From NCBI RefSeq assembly GCF_003065385.1, contig NZ_CP023277.1, positions 1,452,829 to 1,516,828 of the forward strand: a stretch of DNA of 64,000 nucleotides, in the 5' to 3' direction. How positions within the stretch are numbered: position 1 is the first letter of the stretch; every line of letters starts with the position of its first letter. The notes below the pieces were generated by a model, which saw only the letters and a list, made by a program, of their open reading frames with translations, was not told the DNA's origin and did no database searches. Positions 28,146 through 38,541 of the stretch are shown piece by piece. Source of the DNA: Polynucleobacter acidiphobus. GTDB taxonomy: Bacteria > Pseudomonadota > Gammaproteobacteria > Burkholderiales > Burkholderiaceae. The position numbers and the translations under genes are program-made.

Positions 28146-28928
28146 TTATTGACGCGGCGTTCGCAGCAGTAAGTAAATTCCCAAACCAATCATCGGTATC
28201 GAGAGCCACTGACCCATCGATAAACCCAAACCGAGCAAACCCAAGAACGCATCCGGCTCCCTAGCAAACTCCGCCAGAAAACGAAGCAGTCCATAGCCAA
28301 GTAAAAACAGGCCAGATACCTGCCCCACGCGTTTTGGTTTACATGCATAGAGCCACAATACCAAGGCCAATAAAAGACCTTCCCCAGCAAATTGATATAA
28401 CTGCGACGGATGGCGAGCCGCCTGGTCCACCATCGGAAACACCATCGCCCATGGCAAATCACTCGGACGCCCCCATAACTCACCATTGATAAAGTTTCCA
28501 AGACGCCCGAAAGCAAGGCCCAGCGGCACGAGTGGTGCCACAAAATCCGTAATTACAAAATAAGAAAGCTGGCGACGCTTTGCAAACCACGCCAGAGCGA
28601 TTAAGACCCCTAATAATCCACCGTGGAAGGACATTCCCCCTTCCCATAGCTTAAAAATAGCGATTGGATTTTGCAGATAAAAACCGGGCATGTAAAAGAG
28701 CACGTACCCCAAGCGCCCCCCAACAATGACGCCCACCACCCCCCAAAACAGAATGTCCTCAACATCTTTAAAGGTCCATCGCATCGATTGATAGGGCTCT
28801 TGGCGAATACGCAGTCGCCCAAGCAATAAAAATTGAGCAAATGCAAATAGATACATGAGGCCATACCAATGAATCGCCAATGGGCCTATTTGAAGCGCGA
28901 CTGGATCGATTTGAGGATGCGCCAACAT
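28146..28928 (-). CDS. lgt: Prolipoprotein diacylglyceryl transferase
   Basis: A 260-residue inner membrane enzyme with seven helices that adds diacylglycerol to the lipobox cysteine of prolipoproteins. The signatures are [12 protein letters not shown] near the N-terminus, [14 protein letters not shown], the motif [12 protein letters not shown] with the catalytic His, and [15 protein letters not shown]. It shares one base with the holC stop upstream, so the two are coupled. Confidence 0.96.
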   Translation of the reverse strand: MLAHPQIDPVALQIGPLAIHWYGLMYLFAFAQFLLLGRLRIRQEPYQSMRWTFKDVEDILFWGVVGVIVGGRLGYVLFYMPGFYLQNPIAIFKLWEGGMSFHGGLLGVLIALAWFAKRRQLSYFVITDFVAPLVPLGLAFGRLGNFINGELWGRPSDLPWAMVFPMVDQAARHPSQLYQFAGEGLLLALVLWLYACKPKRVGQVSGLFLLGYGLLRFLAEFAREPDAFLGLLGLGLSMGQWLSIPMIGLGIYLLLRTPRQ

Positions 28929-29398
28929 TAGGCCGCCGCCTTGCTTTGATCAAAATGATGAAGCTCATGGCCTAAGGCACGATAACCCTTAAAGCGCTCA
29001 CGCCCTGCCCTGAGTTCATTCTCTTGCGTGGTAACGACTTCGATCCAACGAGGAAAGCGTTCTAGCAAGGCATCAAGACCTTGCGGGGCTTCAGTATGCA
29101 AGTAAATCAAGACGTCCTGGTGCGCCAATACCTGATTTTCAAGCTCAGATAACTGATGTACGAGCAGAATCGGAGTCTCGTGTGCGCCCTCGTGATGCAG
29201 CCTGGCGTGAGGCAAAAAATCGGTTTTACTGAAGGTCCACAGCAAATCATCAAGATTGTTGAGGTCATTTTCGCTTCCAGTAATCACGATCGTACGCGGC
29301 AACCCCTGGGGATGGGCGCTGGCTAGAATTTTGCGACTCAGACGACAGCAGTACTGTAATTTGTCTGAAACATGACTATGAAAATCAATTCTGGCCAT
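28928..29398 (-). CDS. holC: DNA polymerase III chi subunit
   Basis: A 156-residue HolC protein, part of the clamp loader, linking it to single-strand binding protein. The family features are the N-terminal [24 protein letters not shown] and the central [17 protein letters not shown] motif, with HETPILLVH after it. It lies 19 bases after pepA, the usual pepA-holC order, and abuts lgt. Confidence 0.9.
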   Translation of the reverse strand: MARIDFHSHVSDKLQYCCRLSRKILASAHPQGLPRTIVITGSENDLNNLDDLLWTFSKTDFLPHARLHHEGAHETPILLVHQLSELENQVLAHQDVLIYLHTEAPQGLDALLERFPRWIEVVTTQENELRAGRERFKGYRALGHELHHFDQSKAAA

Positions 29399-29417
29399 TC
29401 GCGTTGACGGTGCGAGC

Positions 29418-30971
29418 TTATTGGTCGAGCAAGAAATTTAGCAATAGCGGAACTGGTCTACCCGTTGCCCCTTTAGCGGCTCCGCTCTTCCAAGCCGTTC
29501 CAGCAATATCCAAGTGCGCCCACCGGAATTTTTCAGCAAAGCGCGAGAGGAAACAGGCGGCGGTCACACTACCGGCAGGACGCCCCCCAATATTGGCCAG
29601 ATCCGCAAAGTTTGATTTCAATTGCTCATGGTAAGCGGCATCGAGAGGCAAGCGCCATACCGTATCTAAGGATTGATGACCGGCCTTATTCAAGGCTTTC
29701 ACCAAGGCTTCATCATCGGAGAACAAACCACTGTGCACATGGCCTAATGCAATGATGCAGGCACCTGTCAATGTAGCAACATCGATCACGGCTTTGGGCT
29801 TAAAGCGCTCTACATAGGTGAGCGCATCGCAGAGAATAAGACGGCCCTCGGCATCCGTATTTAAAACCTCGATGGTCTGCCCCGACATACTCTTCACAAT
29901 ATCGCCTGGACGCGTTGCGCGACCTGAAGGCATATTCTCACAGCTTGGCACCACACCAATCACATTCTTTTTTAATCCCATCAACGATACGGCATACATG
30001 GTGCCAAAGACCGATGCCGCACCACACATGTCGTACTTCATTTCATCCATCGCTTCGCCAGGCTTCAATGAGATGCCGCCTGTATCAAAGGTAATGCCTT
30101 TGCCAACCAAAACGATCGGATCCTCATTTATTTTCCCACCCTCATGGCGCATGATGATGAATTGCGGGGGGGTCTCGGAACCTTTAGCAACTGCTAAGAA
30201 TGAACCCATGCCTAGCGCTTCAATTTGCTGTTGATTGAAAACCTGCACCTTTAACTTGGTTTTCTTAGGAAGGTTCAGTGCGGTCTGTGCCAAAAACGTT
30301 GGAGTGCAAACATTGGGCGGCAAGTTGCCTAAATCTTTCGTGAGGTTCATTCCCTCAACCAAAGCCGATCCTTCATGAATCGCTGTTTTCACGAGCGCAG
30401 CTTGCTTCGTATTGGTGAGCAAGGTGAAGTGCTCGAGGGTGTCAGCCTTTTCTTGCGGCTTGGTCTTATATTGTTCTTGTCGAGCCCCAAATCGATAAAC
30501 CTGATCACCCACAACTTGGGCTAGCACACGAATCCGCTCGGCAATTGCATTAGGACTTTGATTGGCTTTTTGCTTGCCCGTAAAGCTAGATGTATGCCAA
30601 AGCACGGACTGAATCGAACCACCACTCAAGACCTTAAGAGCCGAGCGCGCAATCTTGGCAAAATCACCTAAGGACTCTTTATCACCAAGGCCCACCAATA
30701 AAACACGCTTGAGCTTCACCTTGCTCAAGGCCCATGCGCGCGTGGAGCGCAATAAAGTGCATGCTCCAGCCTTTCCATCCAGATCACCCACGGAGCGCGC
30801 CTCTGAAATTGCTCCCCCGAGGAGGTCATCAAGCGCCTGAAGCTGGGAGAGCTCTGCGGCGCGATACGCCAAGACCAAACAATCGCTGCTTAAGCCACAA
30901 ACCGCAGCGGCGCCTTTGGGGCTTTTAAAATCGATATCGGCAAGAACTTTCGTGCTAAATTGAATCGTCAT
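29418..30971 (-). CDS. pepA: Cytosol (leucyl) aminopeptidase
   Basis: A 517-residue M17 metallopeptidase that removes N-terminal residues from peptides; in E. coli it is also a DNA-binding regulator. The two-metal site residues are in VGKGITFDTGGISLKP, MKYDMCGAASV and NTDAEGRLILCD, the last being the M17 signature. The N-terminal domain is about 165 residues and poorly conserved, as usual. It diverges from lptF across 74 bases and precedes holC. Confidence 0.95.
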   Translation of the reverse strand: MTIQFSTKVLADIDFKSPKGAAAVCGLSSDCLVLAYRAAELSQLQALDDLLGGAISEARSVGDLDGKAGACTLLRSTRAWALSKVKLKRVLLVGLGDKESLGDFAKIARSALKVLSGGSIQSVLWHTSSFTGKQKANQSPNAIAERIRVLAQVVGDQVYRFGARQEQYKTKPQEKADTLEHFTLLTNTKQAALVKTAIHEGSALVEGMNLTKDLGNLPPNVCTPTFLAQTALNLPKKTKLKVQVFNQQQIEALGMGSFLAVAKGSETPPQFIIMRHEGGKINEDPIVLVGKGITFDTGGISLKPGEAMDEMKYDMCGAASVFGTMYAVSLMGLKKNVIGVVPSCENMPSGRATRPGDIVKSMSGQTIEVLNTDAEGRLILCDALTYVERFKPKAVIDVATLTGACIIALGHVHSGLFSDDEALVKALNKAGHQSLDTVWRLPLDAAYHEQLKSNFADLANIGGRPAGSVTAACFLSRFAEKFRWAHLDIAGTAWKSGAAKGATGRPVPLLLNFLLDQ

Positions 30972-31045
30972 CGTCTTTCACCATTAGGGGTTTTTTTACA
31001 TTATCCACCGACCGAATTAAAGTCGCAGAATTAGACCCATTAACC

Positions 31046-32161
31046 ATGATTTTTGAACAAGCCCTCCGCCGCGAACTCAGCATGACCACAGGTGCTGTGT
31101 TTTTGGTCTTGGTCACCATCATGATTACCACCCTCGTAATACGGATTTTGGGGTTTGCGGCCAGTGGAACGGTTAATCCCGAGGATGCTTTAGTACTAAT
31201 CGCTCTAGCCACCCTCGGTTATTTTGCGGTTCTATTAACCGTCTCACTATTTATTGCTGTTTTAATTGTGTTGGTCCGTTGGTACAAAGACTCCGAAATG
31301 ATCGTTTGGTTTGCTAGTGGGCTGAGTATTACGAATTTGATTGGTCCGATCCTACGATTTGCGATTCCACTCATCATCATCATTGCTCTATTGGCCGCCT
31401 TTGTTTGGCCATGGGCAAATCGTGAGTCGAGCGTGATTAGTCAACGCTTTCAACAACGTGATGATGTGTCCATGGTTGCAGCAGGTCAATTTAAAGAGTC
31501 GGCTAAAGCTGAGCGGGTCTTTTTTATTGAAGAGATTGATGTTGACAAAGGGGAAGTCAAGAATATCTTTGTGGCCGATACGCGCAATCAAAAGTTAAGC
31601 GTTGCGGTCGCTGCCACTGGCTATATCGAAAATGCCCCCAACGGTGATAAAAGCGTGGTTCTCTTAAAGGGCCGTCGTTATGAGGGTCAGCCGACCCAAG
31701 CCAATTTCAGAATCTTAGAGTTTGATGAGTACGAGACCAAGATCTTAAGTAAAGAGGTCAGTAAGCCACCGCCGCGCGATCGAGAAAAAAATGTGATTGA
31801 GTTGATGCAAGAAACCGATCCCAATATCCTGCGCGCTAACTTTGGTGAACTGCTTTGGCGCATCGGTTTACCCATCATGGCCCTTGGTTTGGTCTTAATT
31901 GCCATTCCCTTAGCCTATGTCAATCCCCGCTTAGGGAACTATACGGCGATGTTTTATGCCGTCCTCATTTATCTGATGTACAGCAACCTATTAAATCTCA
32001 GTCAAAATTACGTTGCGCAAGGGCGTGTCGACTTCTTCCTTGGCTTGTGGCCGATACACGTGCTTGCATTTGGCTTAGCCTTTGTTTTGATTCGTAATCG
32101 CATTAATCCATCCCTAAAGTGGTGGCAACGCCAACTTCCGAGAGCCTGGCAAAACAAATGA
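31046..32161 (+). CDS. lptF: LPS export permease LptF
   Basis: A 371-residue inner membrane permease of the LptB2FG extractor that pulls LPS from the inner membrane. It has the N-terminal IFEQALRRELSMTTGAVF, then six helices divided by a periplasmic beta-jellyroll domain (about 115-265), and a C-terminal set of helices with LWRIGLPIMALGLVLIAIPLAYVNPR. It overlaps lptG by four bases (ATGA at 32158). Confidence 0.94.
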   Translation: MIFEQALRRELSMTTGAVFLVLVTIMITTLVIRILGFAASGTVNPEDALVLIALATLGYFAVLLTVSLFIAVLIVLVRWYKDSEMIVWFASGLSITNLIGPILRFAIPLIIIIALLAAFVWPWANRESSVISQRFQQRDDVSMVAAGQFKESAKAERVFFIEEIDVDKGEVKNIFVADTRNQKLSVAVAATGYIENAPNGDKSVVLLKGRRYEGQPTQANFRILEFDEYETKILSKEVSKPPPRDREKNVIELMQETDPNILRANFGELLWRIGLPIMALGLVLIAIPLAYVNPRLGNYTAMFYAVLIYLMYSNLLNLSQNYVAQGRVDFFLGLWPIHVLAFGLAFVLIRNRINPSLKWWQRQLPRAWQNK

Positions 32162-33312
32162 GTTGGCTCTTTCCCAAAATTTATGAACGCTACTTCGCTA
32201 AGCAAATCTATGCGAGCTTTGGTTTCATTCTCTTTGCCCTGCTCGCGCTCTTCCTATTTTTTGACATTCTGAGTGAACTGGGGTCGGTCAACTCCAAATA
32301 CACCTTGCCCTTGGCGCTTCTCCATGTGCTCCTCAAGGCGCCCAGCCGCATGGTTGAAATTATTCCGATCGCCGGCTTAATTGGCAGTATTTATGTATTT
32401 GCCATGATGGCCAGTCAATCGGAGTTCACGATCTTTCGGGTGGCTGGTTTAGATATCAAACGCAGTCTCTTCACACTTGCCAAGATCTCATTGCCTATCG
32501 TCATACTGACCCTAGCGATCAGTGAGGGCTTGGGCCCCTACAGTGAACGGCTTTCTGAACGAATTCGGATGGACGCGTTAGGCTCAACCTTTAGCTCACA
32601 GTTTCGGTCGGGTGTTTGGCTCAAAGATCAATTACGTGATCAGGATGGCGCGGGACCCGTTAAAGCTGGTGTGAGATACGTCAATGTGGGCTCGATTGAT
32701 CAAGATGATCAAATTCGGCAAATTCGGATGTATGAGTTTGACCCCAACTACCGCCTTCTCTCGATTCGCAGTGCTGCGTCCGGGCGCTTTGATAATAAAG
32801 GTGTTTGGGAACTCAATGACGTTTCAGAAACACGCTTCATTGAGAAACGCGGCAGCGACCCTTTGGATGCGGTCTACACTGCCCAGACCAAAAGCATTCC
32901 AAAGCTTAGCTTGGAATCGCAAGTCACCCCGCAGATCCTCAATGTTTTACTAATTAGCCCGGAGAAAATGTCGATCATGAGTTTGGGCCAATTTATTTTG
33001 CACCTCCAGGAAAACAAACAAGATGCGCAGCGGCACGCGATTGCCTTTTGGAAAAAGATCGTTTACCCCTTCATCATCTTTGTGATGCTCGCACTTGCCC
33101 TGCCCTTTGCCTTCATGAAAGTACGGGCTGGGAGCGTTGGTATTAAGGTCTTTGGTGGCATCATGCTGGGTATGAGTTTTCAACTATTTAATACCTTGTT
33201 CTCGAGCGTTGGCTTACTTGGCGCATTGCCCGCTCTATTTACGGCAATCTTTCCACCATTGCTTTATTTAATCTTGGCGATTGCAGCTCTGAAGTGGGTA
33301 TCTCGCGCGTAA
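32158..33312 (+). CDS. lptG: LPS export permease LptG
   Basis: A 384-residue partner of LptF in the LPS extractor. I set the start at the ATG overlapping the lptF stop; a reading frame from 32119 has no reason to be used. The N-terminal YERYFAKQIYASFGFILFALLALFLFFDI and the GLIGSIYVFAMMASQSEFTIFRVAGLD stretch are diagnostic, as is the C-terminal FMKVRAGSVGIKVFGGIMLG. A periplasmic domain occupies about 125-265. cysB follows after 12 bases. Confidence 0.94.
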   Translation: MSWLFPKIYERYFAKQIYASFGFILFALLALFLFFDILSELGSVNSKYTLPLALLHVLLKAPSRMVEIIPIAGLIGSIYVFAMMASQSEFTIFRVAGLDIKRSLFTLAKISLPIVILTLAISEGLGPYSERLSERIRMDALGSTFSSQFRSGVWLKDQLRDQDGAGPVKAGVRYVNVGSIDQDDQIRQIRMYEFDPNYRLLSIRSAASGRFDNKGVWELNDVSETRFIEKRGSDPLDAVYTAQTKSIPKLSLESQVTPQILNVLLISPEKMSIMSLGQFILHLQENKQDAQRHAIAFWKKIVYPFIIFVMLALALPFAFMKVRAGSVGIKVFGGIMLGMSFQLFNTLFSSVGLLGALPALFTAIFPPLLYLILAIAALKWVSRA

Positions 33313-33324
33313 GGATATGTTCGA

Positions 33325-34266
33325 ATGAATCTTCATCAACTGCGCTTTGTTCGCGAGGTGGTCCGTCAGAACTTTAATCTGACGGCAGCTGCGAAGGCGC
33401 TGTTTACTTCGCAGCCGGGTGTCTCCAAAGCGATTATTGAACTTGAAGATGAGTTAGGCGTTGAAATCTTTCGACGCCATGGTAAACGGATTCGTTCGTT
33501 AACCGAGCCCGGCAAGCGTATCTTGGTTTCGATTGAACGCTTATTAGAGGAAGCGGAGACCTTAAAACGGGTTGGTAATGATTACGCCAATCAAGATCAA
33601 GGTAGCTTTGTGATTGCCACGACCCATACCCAAGCCCGCTATGCCTTACCCAAAGTCTTAAGTGAATTTACCAAGCGCTTTCCAAAGGTACGCGTCAGTC
33701 TATTGCAGGGCAACCCCAGTCAAATTGCCCAAATGCTGCTCGAGGATCGGGCTGATCTGGCCATTGCCACCGAGGGACTTGCCAATACTCCCGGGGTCTT
33801 AGCCCTACCGAGTCACCAATGGCAGCATGCAGTCGTTGTGCCATCCGGCCACCCCTTACTTAATCATGAGTCCATCACTCTAGAGCTCTTAACTAAATAT
33901 CCACTCATCACCTACGCGAAAGCATTCTCTGGGCGCAGCAAAATCGATGCGGCATTTGCGCAGCGCAACCTCACTCCGGACATTATTTTGGAAGCAATTG
34001 ATGCGGATGTGATCAAAACCTATGTCGAGAATGGCATGGGGGTTGGGATCGTGGCGGGTGTTGCCTTAGATCCCGAGCGCGATCGACAACTGAAATCGAT
34101 CTCCGTGGGACATATCTTTGGTACCAATGTCACACATATCGGTATCAAACAAGGCGCTTACCTGCGCTCGTTTATCTTCACCTTTATTGAGCTGTTCTCG
34201 CCCACCCTGACACGCAAAATCGTAGAACAGGCAATGTCGAGTGAATCAAGCGATTATCAAATTTGA
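33325..34266 (+). CDS. cysB: LysR-type regulator CysB
   Basis: A 313-residue LysR regulator. The N-terminal HTH reads MNLHQLRFVREVVRQNFNLTAAAKALFTSQPGVSKAIIELEDELG, the CysB form; the effector domain contains TTHTQARYALP and the RADLAIATEG stretch, with T-T-H-T-Q forming the acetylserine/sulfate-binding loop. CysB activates sulfate uptake and cysteine synthesis genes. No other cysteine gene is adjacent. Its stop codon directly abuts the tRNA-Leu gene on the opposite strand. Confidence 0.93.
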   Translation: MNLHQLRFVREVVRQNFNLTAAAKALFTSQPGVSKAIIELEDELGVEIFRRHGKRIRSLTEPGKRILVSIERLLEEAETLKRVGNDYANQDQGSFVIATTHTQARYALPKVLSEFTKRFPKVRVSLLQGNPSQIAQMLLEDRADLAIATEGLANTPGVLALPSHQWQHAVVVPSGHPLLNHESITLELLTKYPLITYAKAFSGRSKIDAAFAQRNLTPDIILEAIDADVIKTYVENGMGVGIVAGVALDPERDRQLKSISVGHIFGTNVTHIGIKQGAYLRSFIFTFIELFSPTLTRKIVEQAMSSESSDYQI

Positions 34267-34351
34267 TGGTGCCTCGGGTCGGACTCGAACCGACACGCCT
34301 TGCGGCACCGGATTTTGAGTCCGGCACGTCTACCAATTCCATCACCGAGGC
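34267..34351 (-). tRNA. tRNA-Leu (anticodon CAA)
   Basis: An 85-base tRNA on the minus strand with encoded CCA. The acceptor stem GCCTCGG (from 34351) pairs with CCGAGGC before ACCA. The anticodon arm is CCGGA-CTCAAAA-TCCGG, giving anticodon CAA for UUG codons. The long variable arm (TGCCGCAAGGCG region) is typical of leucine tRNAs, and the T arm GGTTCGAGTCC is standard. Confidence 0.95.
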
Positions 34352-34443
34352 TAGTTCGTTCACTTAAGCATGAACGGTAGTGATTAGAGCGATGATTTTA
34401 ACCAATCTCATCGCCTCGCACCCAAAACACACAAATCGACTAC

Positions 34444-35430
34444 TTAGGGAATCAAGATCGTCGTGCCAGTGGTCTTGCGTCCCTCCAGATCACGGTGCGC
34501 CTGCACAGCGTCTGCCAAAGGATATTGTTGCTTGATCTCAATCTTAATTTGCCCCTGAGTCACGCGCTCAAATAAATCCTTGGCCATTGGCTCTAACAAG
34601 GAGCGATTGTGTACATAGGTCATTAGTGTGGGTCGGGTTAACTTTAACGATCCCTTGCTCGACAAAACGGCTAGATCGATCGGCGGAACCGATCCAGAGG
34701 CATTACCAAAGCTCACTGCCATACCACGTGGGGCGATACAGTCGAGGGTTTTCATGAACGTATCTTTACCGACCGCATCATAGGCAACTGCCACACCTTT
34801 ACCATTGGTAATCTCTTTCACGCGCGTTACAAAATCTTCGCTACGGTATTCAATCACATGATCGCAGCCATATGACTTCGCGAGGGCCGCCTTCTCAGGG
34901 CTGCCTACCGTACCAATCACGGTGGCACCAATCGCCTTTAACCATTGCAGAGCGATTAAGCCAACACCCCCAGCAATCGCATGAAACAGGACGGTATCAC
35001 CGCGCTGCACTTTATAGGTATCGTTTAGAAGGTATTGCACTGTGAGGCCTTGCAGCATCATCCCTGCACCGGTCTCAAACGAAATCGCATCGGGTAGCTG
35101 CACAATGGTCTCTGCAGGCATGATGCGAGCCTGTGCATAAGCCCCCGTTGGTCTACCTGCATAGGCTACGCGATCGCCAGCCTTGAGATGCGTCACGCCG
35201 GGGCCAACCTTCTCAATAATGCCCGATGCTTCCATGCCAATGCCACCTGGCAATGGCTGAGGGTAGTAGCCCGATCGGAAGTAAATATCAATATAGTTCA
35301 GGCCACATGCTTTTTGTGCAATCAAAACCTCGCCTGGTCCTGGCTCGCCCAGTGAAACATCGACGTATTTCATGACCTCAGGTGGTCCAACTTCATCGAT
35401 CCGAATTGCTTTTGTGTGCGTAACTGACAT
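34444..35430 (-). CDS. qor: NADPH:quinone oxidoreductase, zinc-free MDR family
   Basis: A 328-residue medium-chain reductase. The GroES-like N-terminal half has the marker GLNYIDIYFRSGYYP, and the Rossmann half has LFHAIAGGVGLIALQWLKAIGATVIGTVGS. The zinc-binding cysteines of alcohol dehydrogenases are missing, as expected for quinone oxidoreductases. It reduces quinones or enones with NADPH. It diverges from yebC. A palindrome at 35463-35476 lies 33 bases upstream of its start. Confidence 0.88.
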   Translation of the reverse strand: MSVTHTKAIRIDEVGPPEVMKYVDVSLGEPGPGEVLIAQKACGLNYIDIYFRSGYYPQPLPGGIGMEASGIIEKVGPGVTHLKAGDRVAYAGRPTGAYAQARIMPAETIVQLPDAISFETGAGMMLQGLTVQYLLNDTYKVQRGDTVLFHAIAGGVGLIALQWLKAIGATVIGTVGSPEKAALAKSYGCDHVIEYRSEDFVTRVKEITNGKGVAVAYDAVGKDTFMKTLDCIAPRGMAVSFGNASGSVPPIDLAVLSSKGSLKLTRPTLMTYVHNRSLLEPMAKDLFERVTQGQIKIEIKQQYPLADAVQAHRDLEGRKTTGTTILIP

Positions 35431-35462
35431 ATGGTTTCTCCTGAATATTCTTGTTCCAAATT

Positions 35463-35476
35463 CATCGAAATCGATG
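35463..35476. promoter_or_regulatory. Palindrome between qor and yebC
   Basis: CATCGA (35463-35468) and TCGATG (35471-35476) are perfect 6-base arms around AA. It lies in the 140-base divergent gap between qor and yebC. It is a candidate operator; no regulator is known, and the short arms leave room for chance. Confidence 0.35.
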
Positions 35477-35570
35477 CTTGGGGTGTCATTTTTTAAGCCA
35501 AGCTCGTATTTTGCCTAAAATTACGGTTCTAAGCCGAAATTCATTTATTCATCTAAGAAGGATTGCCACC

Positions 35571-36290
35571 ATGGCGGGTCATTCAAAATGGGCCAATATT
35601 CAACACCGTAAGGGCCGCCAGGACGAAAAGCGTGGCAAGATTTGGACCAAACTCATTAAAGAGATTACTGTTGCTGCCCGCCTAGGCGGAGGTGATCTCA
35701 GCGCAAATCCGCGTCTGCGCCTCGCAATCGACAAAGCCAAAGATGCCAATATGCCCAATGACAATGTGCAACGTGCGATTGCGCGCGGGACGGGCGCTGC
35801 CGATGGCGTTGACTATGAAGAGATTCGGTATGAGGGTTACGGTATTAATGGTGCTGCATTGATTGTCGATGCGATGACGGACAATCGCACCCGCACTGTT
35901 GCCGAGGTTCGCCATGCCTTCTCAAAGCACGGGGGCAATATGGGCACAGAAGGCTCCGTTGCTTTTTTATTTAAACACTGTGGACAACTGCTCTTTGCTC
36001 CTGGAACCAATGAAGAGCAATTACTCGAATTAGCGCTTGAAGCCGGCGCAGAGGACGTAATTACGCATGAGGATGGATCGCTTGAGGTGATTACGGCTCC
36101 CTTTGAGTTCACGAATATTCGTCATGCTTTAGAGACGGCGGGTTTAAAACCTGAGTTGGCCGAGGTTACGATGCGACCTTCGACCGAGGTCGATCTTAAT
36201 CAAGAGCAAACCGAATCGATGCAAAAACTATTGGATGTGCTCGAGAATTTGGATGATGTCCAAGCGGTCTATACCAATGCCAATCTATGA
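35571..36290 (+). CDS. yebC: YebC/PmpR family protein
   Basis: A 239-residue protein that begins with the diagnostic [18 protein letters not shown]. The longer frame from 35451 is not used; AAGGA lies nine bases before the ATG at 35571. Members were first called transcription regulators and more recent work links the family to relief of ribosome stalling at proline stretches. Three domains follow in the usual order (helical head to about 75, then two mixed domains). It heads the yebC-purD run. Confidence 0.94.
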   Translation: MAGHSKWANIQHRKGRQDEKRGKIWTKLIKEITVAARLGGGDLSANPRLRLAIDKAKDANMPNDNVQRAIARGTGAADGVDYEEIRYEGYGINGAALIVDAMTDNRTRTVAEVRHAFSKHGGNMGTEGSVAFLFKHCGQLLFAPGTNEEQLLELALEAGAEDVITHEDGSLEVITAPFEFTNIRHALETAGLKPELAEVTMRPSTEVDLNQEQTESMQKLLDVLENLDDVQAVYTNANL

Positions 36291-36311
36291 GATGAGGAGA
36301 AAAGGTTCATC

Positions 36312-37583
36312 ATGAAAGTTTTATTAATTGGCTCAGGCGGTCGCGAACATGCTTTGGCCTGGAAACTCGCTCGCTCGCCGAAAGTGCAAAAAGTATTCGT
36401 AGCTCCTGGCAATGGAGGCACAGCGAATCAAAAAAATGCGGGTATTGAAAATTTACCGATCTCGAATCTCGAAGAGCTTGCTGCATTTGCTAAACGTGAG
36501 CAAATTGGCTTAACCGTCGTAGGGCCTGAAGCACCATTAGCTGCAGGAATTGTGGATGTCTTTCGTAATCAGGGCTTGCGGATTTTTGGTCCAACCCAAT
36601 TAGCAGCGCAACTTGAGTCGTCCAAAGACTTCTCTAAGGCATTTATGAAACGTCATGGCATTCCAACGGCGGATTATCAAACCTTTACCAATGCTTTAGC
36701 AGCCCATGACTACATTGATCAAAAGGGTGCGCCAATTGTGATCAAGGCCGACGGTCTTGCTGCGGGCAAAGGAGTGGTGGTTGCCATGAGCTTGCCCGAA
36801 GCACATAAGGCGGTTGACATGATGCTCTCAGATAACAAGCTCGGTAATGCAGGCGCACGAGTTGTGATTGAAGAATTTATAACAGGTGAGGAAGCTAGCT
36901 TTATTGTTCTAGTTGATGGCAAGAATGTCTTGCCGCTAGCCAGTAGCCAAGACCATAAGCGTTTGCTCGATGGCGACCAAGGCCCGAATACTGGCGGCAT
37001 GGGCGCTTACTCGCCAGCCCCGGTGGTAACCCCCGAAGTGCATGCTCGCGCCATGCGTGAAGTGATCATGCCGACGGTGGAAGGGATGCGCGCCGACGGA
37101 ATTCCCTACACTGGTTTTCTCTATGCTGGCCTCATGATCCAACCCGATGGTCAAATTAAAACTCTGGAGTTCAATTGCCGCATGGGCGATCCTGAAACCC
37201 AACCGATTATGGCGCGTCTTGAAAGCGATTTAGTGCCGGCCTTGGATAAAGCCATCGATGGCAAACTGAATGAAGTTGAGCTGACCTGGGATCGGCGCAT
37301 TGCGCTCGGGGTGGTATTGGCGGCCGCCAACTACCCAGAAAATCCCAAAACAGGCGATGCAATTACTGGAATCCCCGCAGAAACGAATGAGCAAATGACC
37401 TTTCATGCGGGCACCAAAATCCAGGATGGTGAGCTTCGTACCTCGGGCGGCCGCGTCTTGTGCGTTGTTGGTCTAGCAGATACTGTCAAAGGGGCGCAAC
37501 AAAAGGCGTATTCTGCGATTGATCAGATTCATTTTGATGGCATGCAGTACCGCAGCGATATCGGCTTTCGAGCCATTAAGTAA
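36312..37583 (+). CDS. purD: Phosphoribosylamine--glycine ligase
   Basis: A 423-residue ATP-grasp enzyme, second step of purine synthesis. It starts with VLLIGSGGREHALAWKLARS; the ATP-grasp core has GAPIVIKADGLAAGKGVVVA (about 136-155), KRLLDGDQGPNTGGMGAYSP (about 217-236) and the metal-binding LEFNCRMGDPETQ (about 282-294). It begins 21 bases after yebC and is followed by hemF after 19 bases, so the series is probably one transcript. Confidence 0.97.
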   Translation: MKVLLIGSGGREHALAWKLARSPKVQKVFVAPGNGGTANQKNAGIENLPISNLEELAAFAKREQIGLTVVGPEAPLAAGIVDVFRNQGLRIFGPTQLAAQLESSKDFSKAFMKRHGIPTADYQTFTNALAAHDYIDQKGAPIVIKADGLAAGKGVVVAMSLPEAHKAVDMMLSDNKLGNAGARVVIEEFITGEEASFIVLVDGKNVLPLASSQDHKRLLDGDQGPNTGGMGAYSPAPVVTPEVHARAMREVIMPTVEGMRADGIPYTGFLYAGLMIQPDGQIKTLEFNCRMGDPETQPIMARLESDLVPALDKAIDGKLNEVELTWDRRIALGVVLAAANYPENPKTGDAITGIPAETNEQMTFHAGTKIQDGELRTSGGRVLCVVGLADTVKGAQQKAYSAIDQIHFDGMQYRSDIGFRAIK

Positions 37584-37602
37584 GAAAAGGTAAGGACATT
37601 GA

Positions 37603-38532
37603 ATGGCAGTAACAATTGATACTCAGGCTGTAAAACATTATTTATTAGACTTGCAAGATCGCATTACTAGCGCAACTAGCGCGGTGGATGGCAAACCGTT
37701 TGTCATGGATGCCTGGGAAAAACCCAAAGATAGTAAGTTGCAGGGCTCAGGACGAACCTGTATTCTAGAGAATGGCAATGTCCTCGAAAAAGGCGGCGTC
37801 GGGTTCTCGCATGTGAGTGGCCAACAATTGCCACCGGCAGCCACCCAAAATCGTCCGGAGATTGCTGGGCGCACCTTTGAGGCAATGGGTGTTTCCTTGG
37901 TGTTCCATCCGCGTAATCCCAAAGCGCCTACAACGCATATGAATGTGCGCTGCTTTATTGCGCAAGCCCCCAATCAAGACCCGGTCTGGTGGTTTGGTGG
38001 TGGCTTTGATCTAACGCCCTACTACGGAGTGGATGAAGACTGTAAGCATTTTCATCAAACTGCCAAAGACGCTCTTGATCCATTTGGTGCTGATTTATAT
38101 CCACGCTTTAAGAAATGGTGCGATGAGTATTTTTATCTCAAGCATCGGGACGAGCCTCGTGGCATTGGCGGTATTTTTTTTGATGATTTCAATGAGTTGG
38201 GATTTGATAGAAGTTTTGCCATGATGCGCTCCGTGGGAGACGCATTCATCGCAGCATATTTGCCCATTCTCAAGCGGCGCTATCAAGAGCCCTATACCCA
38301 GGCAGAGCGTGATTTTCAGGAATACCGTCGGGGTCGCTATGTGGAATACAACCTGATCTTTGATCGAGGAACCATCTTTGGTCTTCAATCGGGAGGGCGC
38401 TCGGAATCCATCCTCATGTCCATGCCACCGGTTGTCACCTGGAAATACAACTGGCAACCCCAAGCAGGAACTCCAGAAGCTCGCCTTTATGAGCGCTATC
38501 TCAAGCCACGCGATTGGCTATCTGAGGTTTAA
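37603..38532 (+). CDS. hemF: Oxygen-dependent coproporphyrinogen-III oxidase
   Basis: A 309-residue enzyme that decarboxylates coproporphyrinogen III to protoporphyrinogen IX using O2, so the organism makes heme aerobically. Signature stretches are [41 protein letters not shown] (about 127-140), [19 protein letters not shown] and [24 protein letters not shown]. It starts 19 bases after purD. Confidence 0.97.
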   Translation: MAVTIDTQAVKHYLLDLQDRITSATSAVDGKPFVMDAWEKPKDSKLQGSGRTCILENGNVLEKGGVGFSHVSGQQLPPAATQNRPEIAGRTFEAMGVSLVFHPRNPKAPTTHMNVRCFIAQAPNQDPVWWFGGGFDLTPYYGVDEDCKHFHQTAKDALDPFGADLYPRFKKWCDEYFYLKHRDEPRGIGGIFFDDFNELGFDRSFAMMRSVGDAFIAAYLPILKRRYQEPYTQAERDFQEYRRGRYVEYNLIFDRGTIFGLQSGGRSESILMSMPPVVTWKYNWQPQAGTPEARLYERYLKPRDWLSEV

Positions 38533-38541
38533 GGCGAATCA

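Noticed and set aside
32119..32157. N-terminal extension of LptG
   Set aside because: It overlaps lptF by 43 bases; the ATGA start at 32158 fits the family.
34389..34414. GCGATGA/TCATCGC hairpin after qor as a terminator
   Set aside because: The loop is long (12 bases) and no T-run follows; too weak to list as a terminator.
35451..35570. N-terminal extension of YebC
   Set aside because: The family starts exactly at MAGHSKW, which has its own ribosome site at 35571.
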